NCBI GenBank assembly: GCA_037355855.1
Contig: CM074768.1
Coordinates: 186,001 to 250,000, forward strand
Reading direction: 5' to 3'
Source: Pseudo-nitzschia pungens
Lineage: Eukaryota > Bacillariophyta > Bacillariophyceae > Bacillariales > Bacillariaceae
DNA length: 64,000 bases
Of this stretch, positions 11,107 to 21,887 are shown piece after piece; position 1 is the first letter of the stretch, and each line of letters begins with the position of its first letter. Position numbers and translations under genes: made by a program. Under the pieces are notes generated by a model. It made no database searches. It was not told the DNA's origin and was given only the letters and a program-made list of their open reading frames with translations.

Positions 11107-12030
11107 AAATAAGTAAGGCTTAATCCTATTTCGGGAATGACTCATTACCAGGACCTACCGTACAAAAAACAACAGGAGCGGTCGGAAATAGAAAAATGCG
11201 CGCAACGCGCAATACGTTTTTTTTAAAAACCCCTTCAGTTTTCGCAATTGGATACCGAAGTACCGGGACCGACTGTTTGCAACAACTCCTGTTGAAATCA
11301 GTGACTTACATCCATAGCTTTGGCCCCCTGTAGTTAGTGGTTTTTTCAAAAAATGGCCAAAAATTGATCCATCATGGTAAATGTAGACACTGGTACATTT
11401 TCTACACGGGACCATACGATCGAGTGACAGCATCTACATTTTCTACACGCCGAGTGACAGCATGTTGAACGAAAAAAAACTGAATTCGAAACGAAACGAA
11501 AAAAATGAGTTCTGTTTTTTGCTATGCGCGCAAGCCGAAAAACTATGCCGGCTCGATGCTGTCACTCGAAAACACATAATTTTCGGCCCAATTTCTGTAT
11601 TCGAGAGCTTACTAAGGGAAGAATAAGCAATGTTGTTTAAAAGTGAATATAGAGCATTGTAGAGTAGAGTGTTAGCTAACAGACGATGTCTTTACTTTGA
11701 ACAGAGGTGGTGTATGCAAGGAGATATTCCAAAAAGCAAAGATGCTGTCACTCGACGTGATTCATTATGGTAAACGTGATTCATTATAGTTTTTCACGGG
11801 TACCGTAACCTTACTTCGTAAAAAGTTTTCAACAAAATAAATAATAATGATACGGGTAGGATCGAGTCCCGTCCAGCCATCAGTCAGCCATCAGCTACCG
11901 TACTACCGGTACTCGTACTCGTGCCGGTATCAGCCATCAGCTAAGATTACCGGTACGTATCCGTCCCCCAAACGCCCAAACGACAGAAGCACGAAAACGC
12001 AAGATACGAGAGACAAGACACCAGTGAACA
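11107..12030. other. Gene-free stretch
   Basis: Holds a direct repeat of about 20 bp around 'TCGAGTGACAGCAT' (11420-11465) and further 'GCTGTCACTCGA' words in both orientations (11560-11570, 11745-11755). Otherwise it is AT-rich spacer with GTACCGGTA-type words upstream of the methyltransferase gene. No gene seen. Confidence 0.5.
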
Positions 12031-14296
12031 ATGAACAATGAACAACGAACAATACCGTATGGTAAGGTTACCGGTAATGAAAATCATAATGACAATAGTA
12101 ATATTATTATGATTGGCGCTTCAACTACGAGTACTACTACTACAAGTGCTGCCACTGCTGCGATTCCAACCACTCCACAGGAAGAAAAAGAAATAGTGAC
12201 AGAAACAGAAACAGAAATAGTGACAGAAACAGAAACAGAATCAATTGACGATCCAACGACATCTCACCGCCACGATCATGACAACGAAACAACCAATGGC
12301 GACGCCAGGGGTAGAAGTGGAGGTGGCGAAAACGAAGACGAAAACGAAAACGAAAACGCTACAGCCAAAACCAAAACCAAAACCACAACCGCATCCACAA
12401 TCACAACGATACCCATTCGGATGCTCGAATTCTTTTCGGGGATTGGTGGAATGAGACTCTCCGCGGAAAATGCAATCCGTTTGTTGAATGGGAACGAAGC
12501 AGACAAAGAGGCAGAGGCAGTGGCAGATTCGCATTCGCATTCGCATTCGCAATTCGAATTGGAAACCGACCCAAAAAAAAATGATGCAGAAACAGAAACA
12601 GAACACAAGGGAAACAAAGCATATCATCGACATCAATATCGATATCGGCTGGACTTTTGCCGTGCCTACGATATTTCGCTGCACGCCAATGCAGTCTACG
12701 AGCACAACTTTCACGTCAATCGCAATAGCAATCCCAAAAACACAACAGCCACAGCAGCAGCAACAACAACAGCCACAGCAGCCACAGCTAAAACGGAATC
12801 CTCCGTGTGCACCAAGCTCGTCGAGCAGCTCGCCACAGCGCCGTCGACCATCGCCGCGCTCAAGACCAACCTGTGGACCATGTCTCCGCCCTGCCAGCCC
12901 TTTACCACCAACGGAAAAGGAAAAGCAAACACGGAACAGAGGCTGGATGCCAAGGACCCCCGATGCAACGGGACTCAGGGGCATTATGAGATTGCTGACC
13001 GCGCTCCGAGCAACCACCAACAGCAGTGACCACCAGCAGCCGCGGTGGATTTTGTTGGAAAACGTGAGGGGTTTTGGGACGTCCGCCATGTGCGCCGAGT
13101 GGTACGAGTGTTTGGCTGAAAACGGGTACTCGGTGCGGCCGGTATTGATCAGTCCGATCGATCTGGGGATACCGAACCACCGGAGTCGCTTCTACGTCCT
13201 GGCGGAAAAACAAAGACCAACACAAGCACATACTAGACCAACACACACAATACAAAACAAGAACAACAACAAGAACAACAACCAACCAAGAATCGCCGCC
13301 ACGCCGGAACCACCACGATCCAAAATGTTACGAGAGCAATGGGGAGAAACCGAGCCGTTGGCGAAAGGTGCAGAACTTTACCGGGAACGGAATCTTGGGG
13401 CCAAGGAAACTGCAAACGACCATGACAGTGACAATAGCAGTGACAATAGCAGTGACAATGACAATGACAATGACACTGACACTGATAATGATGATCATAA
13501 CAAGAGCGACAGCGAGATTGGCACAGTGTGGAACGGGGTCCGCGTTCACGGGATCACCTCTCTCTCGAAACGACACCACCACCACCAATTCAACAACAAC
13601 AACAACACGATCGGAGCGGCCTGCGTCGATTACTCCGTGTCATTCGAAAGCCATCCCGAGTGCTTTGTGAAAGAGTCGGTCCTCTCCAAGCCCTGGGCAA
13701 GAGGCCTGGGCATTGTTTCGGCATCCGACACGGCCACACACTGTTTCACGGCCGGGTACGGACGAATCTACCACCGATCGACGGGCAGCCTGCTGCTGGT
13801 AGACGACGATCCCAACAACAACAACAACAACGACGACGACGGCAACAACGAACCGCGACCGGCCCTTTCGAAGGTTCCGCTGGATCGGTCCGACATGCGA
13901 GTCTACTGCAAGCGATTGCGGCGTTTCACACCGGAGGAACTCTTGGTGTTGTTTGGTTTTGTGGACCGGAACGAAAACAAAAACAACAACAAAAACGACG
14001 ATAAGGACGGAGCCGAAACCACCACGTGCAGCAGCAGCAGCAGCAGCAACAACACCACGAAGAATACGGATACTACCGATATCGCGAACGCGAGTGCAAA
14101 TGCAACTGCAAATGCAAATGCAAACCACCCTGCTTCGTCTCATCGTTCTTCGTCGTCGTCGTCGATTTGTTTTGAGATTCCACCGAGCGTGGTGCCGTCC
14201 CTGGAGCATCGCTACAAATTGATTGGCAACAGCATCAGCGTAACCGTGGTCACCGAGCTCTTGTGCGATCTGCTGGGGCCACCCACCCCGCGGTGA
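12031..14296 (+). CDS. Dnmt2/TRDMT1-like C5-cytosine methyltransferase, with one apparent +1 frame offset
   Basis: Dnmt2 enzymes methylate C38 of certain tRNAs in the cytosol or nucleus. Visible motifs are: motif I (MLEFFSGIGGMRL, nt about 12421), the catalytic PPCQPF loop (Cys codon 12892-12894), motif VI (LLENVRGF), motif VIII (SPIDLGIPNHRSRFYVLAE, about 13150-13206), the Dnmt2-specific CFT tripeptide (about 13741), and a C-terminal target-recognition/SAM region ending LIGNSISVTVVTELL. Poly-Asn, poly-Asp and Lys/Thr runs are inserted between conserved blocks, so the protein is much longer than the usual 390-430 residues. The frame changes by one extra base at 12970-12973: upstream reads KDPRCN, downstream reads LRGIMRLL. 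There is no GT donor nearby that could supply an intron. The start may also be the in-frame ATG near 12110. Confidence 0.85.
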
Positions 14297-15599
14297 ATGA
14301 GTGTGCCTGGGTTGAGCTTGTGAGTCACTCGAGTCGGCGAGTCCATCCGTGATTCGCCTGGAATCGAGTCGAATCGAGTGGAGCGGAGTGGAGTGGAATG
14401 GAATGGAGTTATGTAGTGAGAAACGAAGCGAACACAACGCAACGCAACTCAGTGGTCCGAGTCAACGCAAACCGCAAAGCAAAGCCACGAAGCCACGCAA
14501 ACACAACACAACGCAACACAACACAGCGGAAAACAAATAGAACAGAACAGAATAGAACCCACCTCGTCCGATACAATGCCGCCATGCCACATGACGGTCC
14601 CAAGATATGATTTGGTTCCGTTCGGTTCGGTTCGGTTCGGTTCGGCATGCCCTACACTCGACCGACGACAATCATCGATGCACGGATGGGACGGTTTGAG
14701 TTTTTGGTCCCGGATTATTAATGCTGCTGCGTTAGTGATACTCGTAATAGACCGTGGAATTTATTATCATGATTTCCAGTATAGCACCAGTATACACCAT
14801 ACCGTAGGATACTGGTAGTACTCGACCGAATGGATGGATGATCCGTGACAGGGCCGTGTGAAAATGATCCGATGGGAACAGCACTGTTGCTAGGAAGGAT
14901 GCTAGAGAGCATGCTGGGTTCGTGCGTACAGAACTGTACTAGAGCCGCATGCCATAGCACCATGTCTCGGGGGCACGGAGTAGCACACGGAACAGCATTA
15001 GCTACTATGAACACTGGCTCAGGAACAAACTGCTTGTATGCTACGGTACTACGAACTCCGTATCCTCATGCAGGATACGCGATACAAATACTCAATACCG
15101 TACGCCAGAAGTGTGCTCCTGCGAGGCTAGGTTAGACCTTAGGATTGAGTACGAAACCTTCGTGCCCCAGTAGACAGTTATTGGCACTGTATCAGGCGCG
15201 ATTGAAACCGTTCAACTGTCGTGTTGCAGCACAGAACAGCACACGTTGCTGGATTCAGCACCATTCGAAGTACTTCGTACTACTAGTACGCACTCACTCT
15301 TATACGATCTCTCTCAAGACGAGGAATGAGACGAACACGATAATGCCGCCCCATCGTTGCTTCTTTCGATCCTTTCTCGTAGTAGTACAGAACTACTATC
15401 TCTAGCACCATGGAAGTTATCCTCTACTACTATTATACAGTATCATCTTACTATTACTACTACTACTACTACTACAATGCGTGACTGCTGGTATTGTTAC
15501 AATATCATTATTTTAACATTGTTAGAATTGCTTCGTATTATTGAGTTCCTTCGTTACGTAAAGTCTTGTAAAACGTGTCAGCACTGTAATCTACTTTAT
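14297..15599. other. Gene-free stretch
   Basis: Contains pentamer runs (AATCG 14356-14380, ACAAC/CGCAA 14430-14530, GGTTC 14622-14645), AGTACT words and an ACT triplet run (15450-15475). No gene or RNA is supported. Confidence 0.5.
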
Positions 15600-15999
15600 T
15601 CACGGTTTGTAACTGATGGCCACAAAAATCTTGCCGTTGGCACGGATAAGCTTGCGATCGACGGTCTTTTCGAAGTTCTTGGGAGAGGAAGTGATCCCCT
15701 CTTTGTCCAATCGAACCTTGCACCACCCGCACTGGTCGTCTCTGGATCCAAAATCCGAGTCCATCACTCGGAGCTTCAGCACCATGTTTTCGAGCGTTGG
15801 GAATGTTGAAGGAAAAGTCTTCGTTCCACACGGGGTTGAGATTGTTTTTCTTTATCGAACTATTCTGGTAACCATAGTCCACGTCCCGTATGTAGTTATC
15901 TTGTTTCAACTCGAAGCGAACATACGGGTCGCTTTTTCCGAAGTAATCTTTGTCGGCGAGATTTGTGGCCTTGACGAGTCGTACTTTGAGAATGCCCAT
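15600..15999 (-). CDS. Stand-alone C2-domain protein, with one apparent +1 frame offset
   Basis: C2 domains bind phospholipid membranes, often with Ca2+. From the Met at 15999 the protein reads MGILKVRLVKATNLADKD, then SDPYVRFEL and NPVWNEDFSF. It continues after the offset as ENMVLKLRVMDSDF and finishes with a beta-strand IFVAISYKP. This covers a single complete C2 fold (about 133 residues) and nothing else. The acidic loops (LADKDYFGKSDPY and MDSDFGSRDD) hold Asp residues typical of Ca2+ sites. The upstream frame runs to NIPNA, and one extra base (15792 or its neighbour) separates it from ENMVLKL. Alignment to the family leaves room for no intron there. A TGA stop is at 15600-15602. Confidence 0.8.
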
Positions 16000-17006
16000 G
16001 ATAAATTTTTCGGATGTTGCAATTGAATATTGTGTACCTGGTACGGTTGAATTGCTGATAACGATGAGAGTTTGGTTCTTATACAAAGCTTTGCTGTTTT
16101 AAATTTGTGACGAGATCGTATTATATTGATGGAGAGAGGGAACCAGTTTGAACATGTAGCAAACCTTCTCCTTCGTTCCTACTCGTACGTACTGGACCGT
16201 ACACGTACGGGCAACTTGGATGTCTACCCGGAACATTCCCGTACCGTTCGGTACGGTAACTTACGTACGGTACGGCCACATAAGTGACAAAAGCGTTCAC
16301 GACCAAGATTGAAATTCTAGTACGAATGAAACCGTAATTATCATCAATCTTGCATTTTTTGCAAACAGGAATGAAACAGGCGCCTTTCATAGAGGGCTGA
16401 GTAACGGTTCTTTAACGTCACACAAAAAATATTGACGACAGATGCTCCGGCGAATGAGATTACGTAAGGCTTAACCTTAATAAGGTTACCTAATCATAGC
16501 GATGCCTTGTTTTCGACAACACACAGTGTTTGAGTGGGGCAAGTTAGCTGGGCTATGAAGCATTTGGGATTTTTGTTGGGGCTGTATAATCCAGTGCTGG
16601 GCGATACGCGCGTTTACCTCGTGTTGAACTCAGTTCCTCATAATGATCCATATTATGGTTCAAGTCCCACTTTGATACTAGGACTTCTCCTTGCCTTGAG
16701 ATTCAATCCATGCAAGGTCCCACCAGCCTTGGAGATGGTAGTTATGACGACTTTTACCATGCTGCTGGCATGATATTAGTACTACTAGTAGTATATTGCT
16801 GGATCAAGAGGATTTGTTTAGGATACGACAGGAGGATCCCATCAAAATGATCATATGCTGGTGGTGTGGCTTGCGCAGTATCATCAAACAAACTCTAGAA
16901 AATGAATAAGAATCACTCCTCACTCTGCAGCAGAACCAGATTGTATCAGCTAGCTGGCCGGTTCTTATGGGTGGTAAAATAGAAATGGTAATACTAACGG
17001 TGCTAC
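16000..17006. other. Gene-free stretch
   Basis: Holds many GTACGGTA/CGTACGT words (16185-16280) and AACCTTAATAAGGTTACC near 16480. I see no convincing gene; short ORFs lack protein-like composition. Confidence 0.45.
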
Positions 17007-17096
17007 GAGGAGTACTACTAGTACTAGTAGTACTAGTACTAGAAGCTAGTACTACTACTACTACTACTAGTAGTAGTAGTACTAGTACTAGTAGAT
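17007..17096. repeat. Imperfect CTAGTACTAGT palindrome
   Basis: A roughly 90-bp block built of CTAGTA/TACTAG and TACTAC/GTAGTA units that is largely self-complementary about a centre near 17050. The same TAGTAC language occurs at about twenty other intergenic positions in the window. Confidence 0.6.
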
Positions 17097-17422
17097 TCCT
17101 CCTCCTCATACTACTACTACTGCTGCACCACAAAGAACCTGCCAGTACACGTACTAGTACTACTACTAGTGGTAGCTACTAGTAGGAGTACTGTTGGAGG
17201 TAGCACCAGCAACAGTACTAGTACAAAGCCCCTTTTACCCAGTACTACACCAGGAGCAATAGTAAGATGAAGGTGGTGGATGGAACATACACATTACTAC
17301 TAGTACTACTAACAGAGAAGCACTCTATCTCAATCTAGACAATAAGGAATATGATATTGTTGTGTTCTTAGTGTGTGCTTCTACTAACAGAAGTTCCAGA
17401 ATTCCCGTCGAAAAGGTTTCGC

Positions 17423-17789
17423 ATGCATCCCAGTCTCGTCGCTATACTAGTCGTACTAGTAGCCGCGCCATCCCCTGGAATGCAATTTCGCTCACTCACT
17501 TACAGATTATTCATTCGACGATCGCGTCGTGCACCATTCTTGCACACACAAAATGATGCAACGCCAACGGAGCCCAGCTTCTTCGTGTACCAAAAGAGTC
17601 AACAGGCCTCATGGTTTTCTCTGGAGAATACGGATGATTGGTGATGCTGATGATGGCTTTCGTGCGAGAGTCTCCGAGGAAAGAGGAGGCAAGTTGTGCA
17701 CATGCGCGAGTGGTTCGATCATGACTCCGGCGGTTTCGGTATTCGAAAACAATGGTGAGTCTCAGATGTGTAGGTACTACTACTACTAA
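17423..17789 (+). CDS. Small secreted ORF, function unknown, with one apparent +1 offset
   Basis: The Met at 17423 begins a plausible signal peptide (MHPSLVAILVVLVAAPSPGMQ) followed by about 50 mixed-composition residues, up to SLENTDD. There the frame meets TGG TGA. Skipping one base at 17639 continues as GDADDGFRARVSEERGGKLCTCASG… to a possible donor (AATG|GTGAGT at about 17756) or to a stop at 17787-17789. The composition on both sides of the offset is protein-like. The family is not recognised. It converges on a small minus-strand ORF. Confidence 0.4.
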
Positions 17790-18013
17790 TGATTACTGTT
17801 TTTGGCATGATTATTAAATTCTTTTCCTGTATCTTCATGGTTGCTACAAGTCCAAAAACTTCCCGTCGACTGAGCATTCTTGGTGTTTCTTCCTGTTGTA
17901 TAGAGATCGAATAATTTATCCTCGACGACCTGGCAATTGTAGCTACCATTATTACAGGAACAAGAACTCCATCCCTTTTCTTTGTCAATTGTGTTCAACG
18001 TTGCTGCCACCAT
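17786..18013 (-). CDS. Small Cys-containing ORF, function unknown
   Basis: A 75-residue frame starting MVAATLNTIDKEKGW, followed by CSCNNGSYNCQ, an acidic/hydrophobic stretch and a single later Cys. The CxCxNGxxxC pattern resembles small extracellular Cys-rich folds, but no family can be named. It may be an exon of a longer gene. There is a possible 3' overlap with the plus-strand ORF ending at 17789. Confidence 0.35.
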   Translation of the reverse strand: MVAATLNTIDKEKGWSSCSCNNGSYNCQVVEDKLFDLYTTGRNTKNAQSTGSFWTCSNHEDTGKEFNNHAKNSNH

Positions 18014-18244
18014 GTATTGTATCGGTTGCAAGGCTCGAATCGTTTTATACCATGCAGCACGTTAGTGGATTTCGAACAAGAGCAAGCCGCTACAAAGCTC
18101 CAATCCCGTCCCATCCGATCCGATCTGAACCGATCGAATCGAATCGAATCGAATCGAATCAAATCGGGATCACTTCGCCTGCTTTCGTGCTCGGCATTCC
18201 GTTCGTTTATTATTATCATTATTATTTGAATCGTCACTCATTTT

Positions 18245-19386
18245 TTATTCGTCGTCTTCCGACAATTCGTCGAGTGCCGAGGACGCTCCGGCCCCATCAA
18301 AGAGTCCGCTTCCGCCCATGCCACCCATGCCCGGCGGCATCATGCCTCCCCCCGCTCCGGCTTCCATCATCTTCATCATGTCCTCGGGATCCATCGATTT
18401 CATGATTCCAGCCGCCGCCATCATGGCCTGTGCCCAGGCTTCCTTGTCCTCGAGTATTTCCGACATTCCCGGCATGGAGGCCATCATGGCCTTCATCATG
18501 GGGTTATTGAGGATCATTTGTCGGGATTCCTCGAGTTTTTCGGGATCGTTCATGTACTCGGAAAAGAGCGGCGAATTGGTCAGCTCCTTCATCATCTTCA
18601 TGGATTCGGCCATGTCCGGCATGCCGCCACCGGCTCCGCCCATGCCCCCGGCCATGAGTTTGGACATCATGTCGTCGAGTCCTCCGGCACCACCACCGGC
18701 TCCTCCCAGGGCTCCCTCCAGTCCCTTCATCATGTCCGCCAGGCTGTCACCGCCGCCGCCGCTGCTGTCTGCGGGGGCCGGGGAACTCGCCGCGGCTGCC
18801 GTCGCCGAGGCTTTCTTTTTGCTTCCGGAGGATTTTTTGGCCGGGACGCAGTTCAGCTGGTCGCCCTCGACGACTCCCGCATCCGACAAACTCTCGTTCC
18901 CACTCGCATCGCCCACGGAACCGCCACCACCGAGGCGCTTGCCGTTGTGCAAAATCTTTCCCTGCTTGGAAGGGGGGATCCCGCTCTGTTCTTCCAATCG
19001 TTCCTGCAGCTCCGAGACGGTGGTCACGTCGTCGATCTGGTATTTCTTTCCCTTGAGGGTCACGTGGACGTTCGAGACGGGAGTGGGTGCGGCGGCGGAA
19101 GCGAATCCGAGGAGGGTGGCTCCTACGCACTGGAAAACGACGAGAGACGAGAGACGAGAGCCGATCGAGCGTGAGCGCAACCGAAGGAGGAGGATGAAAC
19201 ATCCATCAATCCAAGAACCCATCACCAACATTAACATTCCACACTCATACTCATACTCGTACTCCACACTCATACTCGTCCTCGTACTCGTACACGAAGC
19301 ACAGTCCGCATTCGAGGAGGAGGGACATGAATGATCCACGCATACTGTACGGTACTTACCAATTTCAAGCCCGAAATAATCTTCAT
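18245..19386 (-). CDS. Signal-peptide-bearing ubiquitin-like/STI1-like (ubiquilin/Dsk2-type) protein, two exons
   Basis: Exon 1 (19386-19360) encodes MKIISGLKL and ends at a GTAAGT donor. Exon 2 (19129-18245) follows a TTCCAG acceptor in phase 0, for 303 residues. The spliced N-terminus makes a signal peptide ending GFASAAAP. A ubiquitin-like domain follows (VHVTLKGKKYQIDDV…LQERLEEQSGIPPSKQGKILHNGKRL…EGDQLNCVP). Next come a Lys/Ala/Ser linker, Gly/Met-rich helices and an STI1-like block (NSPLFSEYMNDPEKLEESRQ, then NNPMMKAMM). A Met/Gly-rich tail ends SEDDE. UBL plus STI1 is the ubiquilin layout, a shuttle for ubiquitylated clients, but ubiquilins lack signal peptides. The ASA-AAP site lacks the Phe of the plastid-stroma ASAFAP signal, which suggests the periplastidial space or the secretory pathway (inference). 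Reading on without the intron would give a poorer N-terminus. Confidence 0.8.
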
Positions 19387-20269
19387 GGTGATTGTTTCTT
19401 TGCTTCACAAACGTACCAAAATGAATACTAGGTACCAATTACGAGTAACCTTAACTTAACTACTTCTATGATCTTTGTCGACAACGCTTTTTCCCGTTTG
19501 ACGCTTCCCTCATAACGGTACCGTACGAAAAGCCCCAGGAGTCAGGAGTCAGGAGCTACCGTACAACAGACTACACGAGGACTGTTGACTGTCGGATGAA
19601 TGATGGATCTTAGCGCACATCATCATCGAAGAGATCGTGCTTTTCGCGAATTGCAATGCGGTTCGTGTCAAACGTGGAGAGTTGTGACTGGATCACCCAA
19701 CCCGATTGCCACGCGGAGGTCATGCATGGCCAAGAAAAGGTTTGCAAGGAGAGAAATAAGGTTTACCGTAAGGACTGTAGAGGCAGCATCCAAAAAAAGG
19801 TAACTTATGTACGTACGAAGTACATGATGACTCTATACGTACGTAGTACGTAACTTACCAGTAAACCTTACATCATGGTTGATGAAACCTTCCGTTCTAA
19901 CCTTAACCTTACCGCCTGGTAGTACAAGAACTGCTGGTACTCGTACTCGGAAGGTTACTCGTAGTTTTCAAACGTACGGTACTCGTACGGTAGCTTTAGT
20001 ACTAGTAGTAACCTTAACTCGTAACTGAAGATTCTGAGCCTTTGCATCTCCAGCAAAAGATCCAAATCATCATCGAACTCTGCCCTCTTTCCGTGTGTCC
20101 CGTTTTGATTGAGCAGGTGCTGTTGAGCCTGTTACCTGCATCCTACAGGCTAAACAACAAGAGCTACCGATTGCATCGGACCCGGCGGAGCAAACTCGCT
20201 GGTGGTTCCTTCCATATCATTTCACAGGAATACGTTGATATTTCTTGCTCGTCAACAAAATCAAGGGGA

Positions 20270-20580
20270 TAGTAATAACAATAACAACAATACAGCACAG
20301 AGTGCTGGCAATTACTAGTACTACTAGTAGTGAGACTATAGAGAATACTAGCACTGTTCAAGAAGTGTTATTGCATCATAGTAGTACGCTTCTTGGATAC
20401 TACTAGTAGTAGTACTAGTAGTAGTACTACACCACCAGGATCATACTCCCGCCCCTAGAGGTACAAAGGAATCGATCGATAGGGGGACATGATGGAGTGC
20501 TTAGAAAGGTGATAAGAACATAAGAAGAAAAAGAGTGAGAGCTGAGCTCAGCTCAGCTCCTGTATCGTTGACAGCATGGT
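20270..20580. repeat. Dispersed repeat C, copy 1
   Basis: Shares ordered blocks with 41070-41330: an AACAACA run followed by GAGTGCTGGCAA, GTTCAAG…ATTGCAT, a CCCCTAGAGGTA…CAA block, a GGGGACATGATgg-like block and AGCTGAGC…AGCTCAGC. Order and spacing are preserved while intervening sequence differs, so this is an old duplicated element without coding capacity. Confidence 0.6.
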
Positions 20581-20769
20581 TCGCTATCTCGTATCCTTTA
20601 GCGCTGTAGGTTCAGTAAGGTCGTCTTCCTGTAGCGAACGGAGTAGCGTAGCATACGGATTATCGATTACGTAGTACGAAGTACTACGTAATTCAATCGT
20701 GTGCTTAGCTATCTCGTTTGCTCGCTTGCTTGCTAAGTTCAACTGCAGGGGTCGGGTAACTTATGCATA

Positions 20770-21090
20770 GTACAAAGACCATACCCCGACGGTAGCATAA
20801 CATGGTAGCATGGTAACTTACTCGTATGTTACCATACCAAGCATCTCGCATACAGTAGCAACCTTAACCCTGTAGCACTATGCTACAGTGTGCTAGTAGC
20901 GGCGGTGTTGTAACTTGTACAAATCGTACCGTACGCAAGGGCCCTGGTCACTTGGAGTTAGTAGTAGCACCCCATAGTAGCACTTAGAATAAGCCTGTTG
21001 CTAAGCCTGTTGCTAAGCCTGTATGCTATGCTCTAGCATACAGTCTAGTATACAGTCTAGCACCTCGTTAAACAGCAGTTGTTACTGGAG
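20770..21090. repeat. Dispersed repeat B, copy 1
   Basis: Shares ordered blocks with 59160-59520: CATACCCCgACGGTAGCATA, AGCAACCTTAACC, GCGGCGGTGtT/GCCGGCGGTGCT, AGTTAGCACCCCATAG-like, and AATAAGCCTGtTGCTAAGCCTG. The AAGCCTGYTGCT unit is tandem here (two to three copies) and expanded at 59.4 kb. Confidence 0.65.
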
Positions 21091-21887
21091 GCTGAGGATA
21101 CCTCGTCCTGTAGCCCCAGCAGTAGTAGTACTACACCAGTTCCCTACACAGCAGGAGTCTTAGCACAGTCCATCATACTAGCACCATCTTGGATATCTTC
21201 ACAGGAACACATGAGAATCATACTAGTAATAATATCATACTACTACTACTAGTAGTAGTAGTAGTAGTAATAAGAAGAATAATACAAAGAAGTAAATAAC
21301 ACCAAGAATAACAATAATAGAACCTTGTTTCGATTCAACGAGAAGTATATCCTCGTAAGCCGGTATGATGGCGCGCAATCCCACGTGAACGTTGTATCAC
21401 TACAAACGGTCGTGCTGATCACTGTAATCATATACACTGCTGTTGTGAAGATGAATCCCTAGTACTAGTACTAACTCTGAGAGTAGTTTCTATGTTTGTT
21501 TATACTTCTTGCTAGTAGTATTATGATGATGTATTAGTCTATGCATGATGTAGTGATGATATTCTGGTGCTGTATGTCATTCAAAACAAGTTTTACTACC
21601 GTATTGCGTTAACGTACAATAGGAAGCAAAACTTGCTTCGATTGGTGCGATGCTCCCTTCATCATTGGCACCCCATTTCCGTTCAGGAATAAAAATTCTA
21701 TGCTAAGACAAATAAGCAAGCGCAGCGACGAACGAGAAGAAGGCCGCGTAACGTGCGAACATACCCCCCGTGCGGAAACGAAAAACGGAAGCAAAAAGAT
21801 CCCCCATCGGTGTGCTTGCCATGTCTTGTCTCGTCTTGTCTCATCGGAACTTGTGTCTCGTTCCCGCCCGATCCTCACGCCGAGCTC

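Larger units (their letters stand above)
19387..21887. other. Gene-free stretch rich in dispersed repeats
   Basis: Contains GTACGTAC/AACCTTAC words and two segments with paralogues elsewhere in the window (20270-20580 and 20770-21090). It also has several TAGTAC triplet-like runs (20398-20430, 21236-21270). ORFs near 19600-19850 have some Cys residues but no recognisable pattern. No gene is supported. Confidence 0.5.

Noticed and set aside
12960..12980. Short intron explaining the Dnmt2 frame change
   Set aside because: No GT donor lies between the catalytic loop and LRGIMRLL, and alignment leaves no gap.
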